A stretch of 9,454 nucleotides of DNA from DATHSY01 sp046729855 (GCA_046729855.1 JBKPHM010000114.1:1-9454), one strand, 5' to 3'; shown: positions 1-5,687, numbered from the stretch's first letter. Numbers and translations are program-made. The notes: a model not told the origin generated them from the letters alone.

Positions 1-1
1 C

Positions 2-214
2 CCGCTGCTGATCCTCGACGGGGAGAAAGACCACACGGTTCCCTGGGCCATCGCCAACGCCTCGTACAAGCGGCAGAAGCGCAACCCGAGCGTCACCGAG
101 ATCAAGAAGATGCCCAACCGCGGCCACTCGCTGACCATCGACCCCGGCTGGCAGGAGGTCGCGCAGACCGCGCTCGACTTCGTCAAGCGGTTCGTCCCGG
201 CCAAGCCGAGCTAA
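2..214 (+). CDS. alpha/beta hydrolase, C-terminal end (partial)
   Basis: Reading in frame from base 2 gives 70 residues and a TAA stop at 212-214; the 5' part is outside the window. The segment has the two late catalytic landmarks of the alpha/beta hydrolase fold. LILDGEKDHTVP carries the acid Asp on the strand 7 turn, and NRGHSLTID carries the catalytic His about 35-40 residues later. A final amphipathic helix (ALDFVKRFV) closes the fold. The nucleophile elbow is not visible, so substrate class cannot be given. No signal or membrane segment is seen in this part. The fold call is secure from motif order; the specific enzyme is unknown. It lies outside the putative attachment remnant at 539-579 and is likely stable chromosome. 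Confidence 0.85.
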   Translation, partial: PLLILDGEKDHTVPWAIANASYKRQKRNPSVTEIKKMPNRGHSLTIDPGWQEVAQTALDFVKRFVPAKPS

Positions 215-538
215 GGCCTCGATCTGGAAGCTGAGCTCGGAACCACCGTACGAACCCGTCCATGAGGTCGGCCATTCGCGCCATGCAGTGGCGGCCGAAG
301 GTCTACCAGGCAAACATCGTCGCACGCGTCAGGTCCGCACGACGGGACATGCTGAAAGGACGCGGGCGTCGACAGCGGTCTCGCTGGTCTACGCGGAGCG
401 CCACAACAGAGGCCGGACGCGTCTACGAGAGCGCTTGCAGTCGACGCCGGAATCCTGACCGTGACGGCGGCGTGCACGCCGCAGGGCCAATGCGCGGTCA
501 CTGCGCTGACGTCTCCCGGACATGGCCTCTGAACTGCG

Positions 539-579
539 TAGTCCCAACGGAATTTGAACCCGTGTCTCCACCTTGAGAG
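539..579 (-). other. tRNA-Glu(CTC) 3' fragment, probable att site remnant
   Basis: On the minus strand the sequence reads as the 3' half of a tRNA: anticodon loop CTCTCAA, 3' anticodon stem GGTGG, short variable loop, T stem ACGGG, T loop TTCAAAT, TCCGT, then acceptor strand TGGGACT and discriminator A. The anticodon CTC with this stem matches tRNA-Glu. Upstream of the loop the 5' anticodon stem is absent (GCGCG-like bases instead of a partner for GGTGG), and no D arm or 5' acceptor strand follows, so it is not a functional tRNA. T-stem position 61 is T instead of the conserved C, which suggests drift. Tyrosine integrases that use tRNAs typically cross over at the anticodon or T loop and leave exactly such a 3' copy at the far end of the element. 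With this orientation the element would extend to the right. Confidence 0.65.
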
Positions 580-650
580 GCGCGTGGGCAGCGGCTTCTC
601 GCGTCCCGGAGCGGCTCCGCGTGGACGAACCTGCAGGCTAGGAGCCACCC

Positions 651-707
651 CGGGACGACACGGGACGACACGCTCGTTCCCACATCCGTTCCCACGGGCG
701 TTCCCAC
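651..707. repeat. short tandem repeats: CGGGACGACA x2 and 12-bp period repeat x3
   Basis: CGGGACGACA occurs back to back at 651-660 and 661-670. Directly after it, CGTTCCCAC occurs three times at 675-683, 687-695 and 699-707, with an exact 12-bp spacing and variable 3-bp spacers. They lie about 70-130 bp inside the tRNA remnant. Direct repeats at this distance from an att core can be arm-type integrase or excisionase sites, but no integrase is visible, so function is an inference. Confidence 0.6.
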
Positions 708-837
708 GGCGGCAATCTCGTTGACCGACGCAGCTCCTGGATCCGCATCGAGGCGAGCCTGCCGAACGAGTGCTGCAGTCCGACGTCTCGCACCGGCGTC
801 TGGCGGACGGCTCGGAGGTGGAGATCTGCGACGTCAC

Positions 838-864
838 GACCACTCCCGGTTGGTGGTCGGGAGT
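838..864. promoter_or_regulatory. two overlapping, mutually exclusive hairpins upstream of HTH gene
   Basis: GACCAC (838-843) pairs with GTGGTC (853-858), and ACTCCCG (842-848) pairs with CGGGAGT (858-864); both have 9-nt loops. The arms overlap, so only one can form at a time. Their position about 60 bp before the GTG start of the HTH-CoxII gene would suit an operator or leader structure. This is visible pairing only; a regulatory role is not shown. Confidence 0.35.
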
Positions 865-925
865 CGCTTGGGACCGTCAACGGCCCCTAGACAGAACAGA
901 ACCTAGGAGTTACGCTCGCCTCACG

Positions 926-1597
926 GTGGACATCGAAGCGGTCCGACGGCTCCGCGAACGATACGAGGCCGTACTGGACGAAGCGGACGCCGCACGCGCC
1001 GCGTACCACCAAGCGCTCCGGGACCTTCATCGATCTGGCGTCCCGTTGCGTGAGCTTGCGGACCAACTTGGCATGTCGCATCAACGCGTGCATCAGATTG
1101 TCGGTGATGCGACGCCGCCGGCGAAGAAGCGAACTCGCAGGGCCATCGGCGCTGTAAGCGCTGGAAGCGCGATCGTCGTTGTCGTCGTGGCCCTGATGCT
1201 TGCGCGTGAGCGCCCGCAGGAGCAACCTCCATCGACTCAGCCGGTCGCGGTCGAGGTCCTGACGCAAGGCCAATCGTGGCGCTTCGAATTCCCGCGCCTC
1301 GACGTGTCCATATCGGGCGTCTCACCGGAAATCGTCCTCCCGGCGGGGACCCGCGTCTCGTTCGCTCTACGGTCGGCGGACGTGATTCATTCGATGTGGG
1401 TTCCCGCGCTGGCTGGTAAACAGGACATCGTCCCCGGCCGAACGAACACGTTCGAGCTAAGAACGGGGGCTCCAGGCACGTATACGGGACACGACGCGGA
1501 GTTCGCTGGAATCAGGTACGAGCTGGCGAACTTCACGGTACGTATCGTCACACCCCCCGAGTTCGATCGGTGGCTTGATCAGGTTCGGATCATGTGA
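926..1597 (+). CDS. membrane-anchored HTH protein with degenerate cytochrome c oxidase subunit II-like domain
   Basis: The product is 223 residues from GTG 926. The frame is open from GTG 770, but the upstream 52 residues look non-coding. AGGAG at 905-909 is rather far (16 nt) from the start, so the start is not certain. Order of parts: a charged helical N-terminus (1-38), a sigma-70 region 4-like HTH at about 39-59 (LRELADQLGMSHQRVHQIV), a basic KKRTRR stretch, one TM helix at about 74-92, and a CoxII/cupredoxin-like domain at about 109-217. The last is recognised by VIHSMWVPALAGKQDIVPGR and the closing PPEFDRWL. In true CoxII the CuA site is C-x-E-x-C-x3-H-x2-M. Here the aligned residues are D190, A194, Y198 and A201, with only His155 and Glu192 kept, so CuA cannot form. 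The basic stretch puts the HTH in the cytoplasm and the beta domain outside. I infer a one-component transmembrane sensor-regulator rather than an oxidase subunit. No oxidase genes are nearby. Confidence 0.8.
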   Translation: MDIEAVRRLRERYEAVLDEADAARAAYHQALRDLHRSGVPLRELADQLGMSHQRVHQIVGDATPPAKKRTRRAIGAVSAGSAIVVVVVALMLARERPQEQPPSTQPVAVEVLTQGQSWRFEFPRLDVSISGVSPEIVLPAGTRVSFALRSADVIHSMWVPALAGKQDIVPGRTNTFELRTGAPGTYTGHDAEFAGIRYELANFTVRIVTPPEFDRWLDQVRIM

Positions 1598-1608
1598 GTG
1601 ACAGGCGA

Positions 1609-1618
1609 GCCCGCGGGC
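1609..1618. other. 10-bp GC palindrome after HTH-CoxII gene
   Basis: GCCCGCGGGC is a perfect palindrome 11 bp after the stop codon at 1595-1597. It has no loop and no following T run, so it is a poor intrinsic terminator candidate. It is listed only as visible symmetry between two convergent reading units. Confidence 0.25.
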
Positions 1619-1621
1619 CGG

Positions 1622-1975
1622 TCAGTGACTCCGTGGCACGGTTAGGCGCACCGCTGTGTGGGCCGCAACACGCGCCTCGCCGTTGCCCACGGCGTGGGCA
1701 TCGCTGTTGATGGCATCAGCAAGCGCGTCCTCGTTGCCACGGCGTCGGCAAGAGCCTCCACGGCCGAAACGGGGCGCTGAGGCGACGGAGAGCGACGTTT
1801 TCAACCGGGGTGGGTGAGGGAGAACGACGCCGTGCGAGAGTGTCCCCATTCCCTGACGTAACCAGCCTGGATGAGCGCAGGCAGCAACTCTTCGAACGCA
1901 TCCTCGACGGCGTCTGACCAGTTCTTCCTGGCTCAGACTCATTGCACGGCAGAGCGCTTCATCGACGGGGTTCAT
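1622..1975 (-). pseudogene. frameshifted hypothetical gene
   Basis: One minus-strand frame is open from ATG 1973-1975 to TGA at 1622, but the protein-like sequence switches frames. The start MNPVDEALCRAMSLSQEE is in the outer frame. At about 1925 the sensible reading moves to another frame (NWSDAVEDAFEELLPALIQ, then GYVREWGHSRTASFSLTHPG), which meets a TGA at 1801-1803. Further on, EALADAVAT in that frame continues as EDALADAINSDAHAVGNG in the outer frame after about 1733. Third codon positions in the middle segment are clearly G/C rich in the shifted frame and poor in the outer frame, which supports coding there. The ALADA repeats suggest a helical repeat tail. I do not recognise a family. 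It is either a decayed gene or an intact one with base-calling errors. Confidence 0.4.
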
Positions 1976-2045
1976 CGCTCGAGCGAGCTTACGTGAGGGT
2001 CGGCTTGGCGAGCGTGCGAATATGTCGCCTGGGCCGGTGGAGGCT

Positions 2046-2225
2046 CTATTGCGATGCGCTCCGGAACCCCGTCCGGTACATAGCAGCGCCGATCAACACG
2101 CCGGCCGTCAGCCAGACTGCTGTTTCGGATCGTCCGTTCACGAACGCCACGATTTGGGCTCCGATAGACGCCACCGCAAGGAAAATCCCTAGTGCGCCCA
2201 AGACGTAGTCCAGCAGGCGATCCAT
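2046..2225 (-). CDS. small two-TM membrane protein (59 aa), unknown function
   Basis: ATG at 2223-2225 starts a 59-residue protein ending at TAG 2046-2048. Two hydrophobic segments are visible, about residues 7-25 (YVLGALGIFLAVASIGAQI) and 33-51 (AVWLTAGVLIGAAMYRT), joined by a short NGRSE turn, with an Arg-containing tail. This predicts an inner-membrane hairpin protein. The upstream frame is open further but reads as non-membrane, low-complexity sequence, so the short start is preferred. A GCGGGAGTA element stands 11 nt before the start and also precedes the divergent gene at 2370. I know no family for it. Confidence 0.6.
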   Translation of the reverse strand: MDRLLDYVLGALGIFLAVASIGAQIVAFVNGRSETAVWLTAGVLIGAAMYRTGFRSASQ

Positions 2226-2236
2226 GATCCCGACGA

Positions 2237-2359
2237 TACTCCCGCAGCCCACTCGCGAACAGGTCCGAATGGCGGGCTCGCGGGCGAACAGCATCCTCTC
2301 GTTGGCGACGGTGCGCGAATGTACCTGGAGGAGAGCGGTTCTGATCGGCAGCGGGAGTA
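2237..2359. repeat. inverted GCGGGAGTA pair in divergent leader region
   Basis: GCGGGAGTA lies at 2351-2359 on the plus strand, 10 nt before ATG 2370. The same 9-mer lies at 2237-2245 on the minus strand, 11 nt before the ATG of the divergent gene (2223-2225). The copies may be extended Shine-Dalgarno sequences or paired regulator sites. The plus copy also overlaps an 8-bp palindrome, GAGTACTC, at 2355-2362. Confidence 0.4.
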
Positions 2360-2369
2360 CTCTTCCCAC

Positions 2370-2537
2370 ATGAAGAATGCCTGGCCGTGGCTCGCCGGCG
2401 GACTGTTGGCGATAGGCATCGGCTTAGCCGTCTGGTTCACGGCGTTCGTCCTGGTCCCTGCGGGTGCCGTGATGATCGCCGTGGGAATCATGAAGTTGGC
2501 GAGAAGCCGGACTGCGGCCTCCCCACATTCGAACTGA
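2370..2537 (+). CDS. small two-TM membrane protein (55 aa), unknown function
   Basis: ATG 2370 gives 55 residues to a TGA at 2535-2537. After MKNAWPW there are two hydrophobic helices, about residues 8-22 (LAGGLLAIGIGLAVW) and 24-43 (AFVLVPAGAVMIAVGIMKLA), then a short polar tail, RSRTAASPHSN. The frame opens earlier at ATG 2319, but those 17 residues are hydrophilic, and the downstream start begins at the typical Met-Lys before a membrane helix. The gene is divergent from the 59-aa membrane protein at 2046-2225, with 144 bp between them, and convergent with the DUF423 gene. No family is recognised. Confidence 0.6.
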   Translation: MKNAWPWLAGGLLAIGIGLAVWFTAFVLVPAGAVMIAVGIMKLARSRTAASPHSN

Positions 2538-2552
2538 GAACCCCAAGGCGAC

Positions 2553-2581
2553 ATGCCGGCCGGGTTGCCCGGCGTTGGCAT
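2553..2581 (+). terminator. interrupted hairpin between convergent genes
   Basis: ATGCC (2553-2557) pairs with GGCAT (2577-2581), and inside it GCCGGG (2559-2564) pairs with CCCGGC (2568-2573) around a TTG loop, with a small internal bulge. A short T-rich stretch follows on the plus strand. It sits between the stop of the 55-aa gene (2537) and the stop of the DUF423 gene (2598), the expected place for a shared terminator. There is no long U tract, so termination strength is uncertain. Confidence 0.45.
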
Positions 2582-2597
2582 TTGTGCCTGGCGGGGC

Positions 2598-3014
2598 TCA
2601 CATCGTGAGAATCGCGAGCAACAGCGCCAGCCAACCGAGCAGGAACGCCAAGCCGCCGAACGGTGTGACGGCGGCCCATCGGCGGTCCCCCGTCAACGCC
2701 AGCGCGTACAGGCTGCCCGAGAAGAGGACGACTCCCGCGACGAAGAGCCAAGCAGCCAGCGCCGGCAAGAGTTGGAAAGGCGTGGGCGGGAGCGGCGCCG
2801 GGAACCAGCGGCTTAGCGGCAGCAGGCGGAGCGACCTGACCAACACGACGGCGAACAACGCGAGGGCGTGCCACATCTGGTACCGGACGCCGGTGTCAAA
2901 CTGCCACAGTCCGTCGGGCGATAGGCGAACCCGAAGCGCGTGGGACCCGAACGCGCCGAGCGCCACGCCGATGAACCCGAGAAGAGACGCTATGACGAGA
3001 AACAATCTGTCCAC
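2598..3014 (-). CDS. DUF423 family membrane protein (YgdD/YwdK-like)
   Basis: From GTG at 3012-3014 the product is 138 residues, close to the usual 120-135 for DUF423. The family signature is plain: GFIGVALGAFGSHAL near the N-terminus, TGVRYQMWHALALF around residues 41-54, VLFSGSLYALAL about 96-107, and TPFGGLAFLLGW about 117-128. Four membrane helices are expected, in the cytoplasmic membrane. The biochemical role of the family is not established. The reading frame is open upstream for another 190 codons with no stop, into the zinc-ribbon gene region, but the intervening residues are unlike DUF423 and the family normally starts here. A second GTG three codons upstream is an alternative start. 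No strong Shine-Dalgarno is visible. Confidence 0.85.
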   Translation of the reverse strand: MDRLFLVIASLLGFIGVALGAFGSHALRVRLSPDGLWQFDTGVRYQMWHALALFAVVLVRSLRLLPLSRWFPAPLPPTPFQLLPALAAWLFVAGVVLFSGSLYALALTGDRRWAAVTPFGGLAFLLGWLALLLAILTM

Positions 3015-3252
3015 GGTGCCCACGCTAGCTGATAGCGAGGATTCAAGCGACGGCCTCGCAGGCCTTCTGGTCTTCGGTGTGATGGCGTGATCGGCTTGGT
3101 GGATCCTCCGCGACTTTCTCGACAAGGCCCGGAAGCACCCGACTCGCTCAGGAGCTGGATGCGCGGGACTAGCTTCGCCTATCCGAGAGTGCCGCTTCCG
3201 ACGTAGGCGACCGTGAACGTCGCGGCACGTGACGGCCTCATTCGCGGCCGGG

Positions 3253-3604
3253 TCAGCCGTTCGACCGATTGACCCCTCCCCCCCGGGTGGGCGCGGAACG
3301 GAGATCAAATGTGCCCACCGGAAGGCTCTCCAGATGATGACGAAGAGCGCGGCGAGAACGTACAAGAGGTACCGAGCCGCTCTGTCGGTGTCCCTGCCGG
3401 ACGGCTTCAGGGCGGGTTCGGGCAGGTCGCGTTCGTCTTCGAACGACCACGGCTCCGGGTGAGGGAGCGGCTGGGACACACTCCACGCGGGGGGCGCGGG
3501 GGGCGCGGGGGGCGCGGCCGGGTTCTTGTGGCACTGGGGCACACCGTCGCGTCGTCCGGCAATTCCTCGGCGCAGTGAGGACATACCTTCACGTGGTAGG
3601 GCAT
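3253..3604 (-). pseudogene. zinc-ribbon, Pro-rich, single-TM protein with frameshifts
   Basis: ATG at 3602-3604 begins MPYHVKVCPHCAEELPDDAT, a typical N-terminal zinc ribbon, then VCP. The second Cys pair should read CPQCHKNP, but QCHKNP is in the next frame. The switch falls at a run of four G at 3536-3539 (CCCC on the coding strand), where one more C would restore the gene. The shifted frame continues with a Pro-Ala linker made from a 9-bp tandem repeat, an acidic stretch (FEDERDLPEP) and one TM helix at about 3320-3371 (YLLYVLAALFVIIW). After the TM a C7 run (3278-3284) may hide a second shift. Without it the frame stays open into the DUF423 gene; with it the protein ends at a TGA at 3253. 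Zinc-ribbon proteins with a C-terminal TM are common in actinobacteria. Function is unknown. Confidence 0.6.
3486..3515. repeat. 9-bp tandem repeat CGCGGGGGG x3, G-rich
   Basis: CGCGGGGGG repeats exactly three times (3486-3494, 3495-3503, 3504-3512) followed by CGC. On the minus strand it encodes Ala-Pro-Pro repeats in the linker of the zinc-ribbon protein. The three G6 tracts within 27 bases could fold into G-quadruplex-type structure on the plus strand and are prone to slippage. The 9-bp unit keeps the reading frame when copy number changes. Confidence 0.75.
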
Positions 3605-3934
3605 CGATGGCCGCCGCCGATGGCTGTCGCCGTCGACGTCTCGTCCGAACGGATCCCAGGGATCGGAGATTCGATAAACGACGAGCGGTGAGACCTCGTG
3701 ACGCCCTGCACGTTTGCCTTGCCCGACGATCAATGGGGTGGGGCTTAGCCGACCATGGCGACCCCGGCAGCCGGGTGGATTAAACGAGGCCTCCGGAGGG
3801 GCCGAAGCCACCCTCGGGATGGTTGGGTGCTCCCAGCTGCGGCGCCAAGTGCAGCGAGACCACGGCGACCCGGGCGCCGAGACGGTCCTCCGCTTCACAT
3901 GAGCCCGGCGAGACCTCAGCTTCTATCTCAACTT
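3605..3934. other. intergenic stretch without recognised gene
   Basis: Between the zinc-ribbon start and the stop of the 97-aa membrane gene I see no supported gene. The overlapping open frames on both strands are rich in Arg, Pro and Gly and carry no motif. The region presumably holds the promoter of the leftward zinc-ribbon gene, but I find no convincing -35/-10 pair. A short pyrimidine-rich stretch (about 3918-3943) runs into the end of the neighbouring gene. A CCTCCGGAGG palindrome lies near 3790. Confidence 0.35.
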
Positions 3935-4228
3935 CTACTTCTCGAAGAGAGCTATCGCGGCCACCACCATGCCTGCGCCGAACAGCACGAGCAGCCCTCC
4001 GGCAATCCGGACCTTCGTGCGGATGTACGTGTCCCGCTCCGCGTCCGCGCGATTGGATACGCCGAACAGGCGCTGGACCTCTCGACCGACGCTCTGCCGC
4101 GTTCCGCTCGACCGGTTCGTCGCCTGCATTTGCCGACGTATGGCGACACCGGGAACAAGCAAGTCGATCAGCCCGTACGCAACGGCAACGACGGCCCCCA
4201 CCAGGCAAATCGCGGTCGGAACCGTCAT
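3935..4228 (-). CDS. two-TM membrane protein (97 aa), unknown function
   Basis: ATG at 4226-4228 gives 97 residues to a TAG at 3935-3937. There is an N-terminal TM helix at about residues 5-29 (ICLVGAVVAVAYGLIDLLV) and a C-terminal TM at about 75-94 (AGGLLVLFGAGMVVAAIAL). The roughly 45-residue loop between them is hydrophilic and basic and contains GREVQRLFGVSNRADAERD. Two helices with a charged middle suggest a small integral membrane protein with a cytoplasmic loop. The frame is open further upstream, but that part is Arg-rich and non-membrane and overlaps the neighbouring Imm8 remnant on the other strand, so the ATG before the first helix is chosen. No family is recognised. Confidence 0.6.
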   Translation of the reverse strand: MTVPTAICLVGAVVAVAYGLIDLLVPGVAIRRQMQATNRSSGTRQSVGREVQRLFGVSNRADAERDTYIRTKVRIAGGLLVLFGAGMVVAAIALFEK

Positions 4229-4328
4229 GCCGCGACGATACCGGACTCCGCCTCGATTCGCAGATAACGTTTCATCTTGACGAGCCTCGCAGTCAGGGAC
4301 GTTGTGTCGCGTAACGTGATTCTGCGTC

Positions 4329-4357
4329 TTGGACTCGCGCCAGCGGCGGCGTCTATC
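4329..4357 (+). promoter_or_regulatory. possible promoter of Imm8-like gene
   Basis: TTGGAC (4329-4334) and TCTATC (4352-4357) are separated by 17 bp and resemble -35 and -10 boxes. The predicted transcript start would fall at or next to ATG 4366, giving a leaderless message, which is common in actinobacteria. The -10 match is weak, so this is tentative. Confidence 0.3.
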
Positions 4358-4365
4358 GTGCGCGT

Positions 4366-4723
4366 ATGAACTCGCTGCTCCGGGGGCTCGGCGCGAGCGA
4401 CGTTCCGGGCGACCTTGAGACGTTTTGACCCGCCGATGCGGAGTCCTTCCGCGTCTGGATCGGCGCGCTGATCGGCCATCCTGGCGGCGAGGGATTGGCC
4501 CATCTTCGCGTTTCCGTCTGCGAAGTGGCTCGCCGACAACCCCGCGCCGAAGGGGTTCACGTGGGGGAGTTCGATGCTCATCGTCCTGCGGTGGAATCTC
4601 GACGTAGTGACGCGCGCGATCAGGGATGTGTGCGTCCGAACCGAGGGCGCCGACTGGTGGGCGGTGCTCCGGGGGCTCACCCGGTACGGCGAGATCATTC
4701 ACGCCGAAGTTGGGATGCGGTAG
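4366..4723 (+). pseudogene. Imm8-like immunity protein gene, decayed
   Basis: From ATG 4366 the frame reads MNSLLRGLGASDVPGDLETF, a TGA at 4426-4428, then in the same frame PADAESFRVWIGALIG and LRVSVC. The expected residue at the stop is Arg, and CGA to TGA is a single transition. After tgc (4519-4521) the reading moves to another frame at aag 4523: KWLADNPAPKGFTWGSSMLI, then DVVTRAIRDVCVRTEGADWW and LTRYGEIIHAEVG, ending at TAG 4721-4723. Loss of five bases between Cys and Lys from a CTPKWL motif explains the shift exactly. The order FxxxxxxxIG, VCTPKWL, LIVxxWN, the C-containing helix and the DWxxVLxxLxRYG end match immunity protein 8 (PF15586), known from polymorphic-toxin loci. No toxin gene is beside it. 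The full length would be about 120 residues, normal for Imm8. The family call is by memory of the motif pattern. Confidence 0.65.
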
Positions 4724-4801
4724 GCGGCCGTGGCTGGTCGCTGAAGCGTCGTTTTGCGACAGGGCGGCACGGAGCTGCGCTCAGCGCCCAAACGAGTACG
4801 G

Positions 4802-5608
4802 CTATCCGGCGCCCCACATCCGAGCGCTGCCGTCCGTCTCGAACATTAGAGCCCATGCACCTGGTCCCTCGAACACATAGACCCCTGGCCGATCGATACC
4901 GTTCGAGCACAATCCGCCGAACAGCGTCACCACGGCACGTCCGTCTGGGGTCCACCCGAGCGCGATCGAGTCGGCCGCGCGTGCTATGCGGCGGTGACCA
5001 TCGACCGTCACAGCGGATCCCTCCTCGACGAAGAACGCGTTCGGCACCTCGCACTCGCCGGACCATTGGGCCAACAAACGTGAGCCGTCCGGGGACGGCA
5101 GCGCGTATGCCCAGAACCCAGAACGAAGCTCAGGGTGGTCCTCGATCCTGTCCCGACCGGGTACGGCAACTCGGGGTCAGCGTCCGGACCGAAGCCAGCC
5201 TGGAACTGCGGCGAGAGCGCCGAGGCGTCATCCCTCGACGCCGGAGGGCGGACGGTGTGGGAGCGGACGTGAAGGACGAAGTACTCGTCTTGGTCTCGGC
5301 GAAGCACGACGGGTCCCGGGACGCGTCCACTGGTAGTGCAGCTCGAACCCTCGGAGTCTCGTGATCACCCGCCCGTCCAGATCGACGAGGACGACGGAGC
5401 TTCCGACCTCGACCACGACGCCCTGCTCGGGAAGCCGTGGCAGCACGGCGGCGCGCGGCTGCCGAGCGCTCGGAGAGGCGTCCACCGTCGCCGGAAGGGC
5501 TGACGTGGTCGATGCGGGCGATACCGGCTGCCACTCCGTTGGGTCCGCGCACGAGGCGACGAGCAGGCAAGCCACCGTCGCCCCGAGCGCTATCGTTCCT
5601 GCTCGCAT
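4802..5608 (-). pseudogene. secreted lipoprotein, frameshifted
   Basis: ATG at 5606-5608 opens a lipoprotein signal peptide: MRAGTIALGATVACLLVASC, with lipobox VAS-C and Cys20 as the lipidation site. A Ser/Thr/Ala/Pro-rich linker follows, then a beta-rich body (VVVEVGSSVVLVDLDGRVIT). At about 5308-5325 the sensible reading shifts frame (VVLRRDQDEYFVLHVRSHTV), and at about 5145-5165 it returns to the original frame. It then runs as HPELRSGFWAYALPSPDG, SRLLAQWSGECEVPNAFFVE, ALGWTPDGRAVV to a TAG at 4802-4804. The two shifts compensate each other. LPSPDGSRLLAQW and GWTPDGRAVV are the repeated strand motifs of beta-propeller-like extracytoplasmic proteins. Rebuilt length is about 268 residues. 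Specific function is unknown. If the shifts are sequencing errors, the gene is intact. Confidence 0.6.
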
Positions 5609-5648
5609 CACACAAACCCTGCTGCACACACGTTGAATCTAATCATCA

Positions 5649-5687
5649 GACGCCGTGGCAGGAACGTGGTTCCGACGCCGTGGCAGG
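5649..5687. repeat. 14-bp direct repeat, 25-bp period
   Basis: GACGCCGTGGCAGG occurs at 5649-5662 and again exactly at 5674-5687, in the region upstream of the leftward lipoprotein gene (start 5608). Two identical sites about two and a half helical turns apart near a promoter could be operator half-sites. No regulator is known here. Confidence 0.5.

Larger units (their letters stand above)
215..925. other. gene-poor stretch containing tRNA remnant, tandem repeats and hairpins
   Basis: No convincing gene is visible on either strand between the hydrolase stop and the GTG at 926. Long open frames here overlap each other, are rich in Arg, Ser and Pro and show no domain, as expected for random open frames in high-GC DNA. 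The stretch holds a tRNA-Glu 3' remnant (539-579), two sets of short tandem repeats (651-707) and two overlapping hairpins (838-864). This makes it look like an integration junction plus the regulatory region of the downstream HTH gene. Confidence 0.5.

Noticed and set aside
498..707. Possible integrase C-terminus (VGTPVGTDVGTS) next to the att remnant
   Set aside because: The repeated VGT only reflects the 12-bp DNA repeat. No catalytic Arg, His or Tyr motifs of a tyrosine recombinase are seen upstream in any frame.
211..843. Long minus-strand open frame (210 codons) across the left gene-poor stretch
   Set aside because: It is rich in Arg, Ser and Cys, has no domain, runs through the tRNA remnant and repeat tracts, and overlaps open frames in other phases. 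This is typical of chance openness in high-GC DNA.
3180..3245. Minus-strand peptide ending TFTVAYVGSGTLG
   Set aside because: It looks protein-like but is about 20 residues long with no upstream continuation or motif; likely chance.
3935..4702. 255-codon minus-strand frame as a longer form of the two-TM protein
   Set aside because: The first 158 residues are Arg/Pro-rich with no motif and lie opposite the Imm8-like remnant. The natural start is the ATG just before the first TM helix.
4495..5364. 289-codon plus-strand open frame
   Set aside because: It covers the end of the Imm8 remnant in the wrong frame and the complement of the lipoprotein gene. The composition is Arg-rich and no domain is seen.
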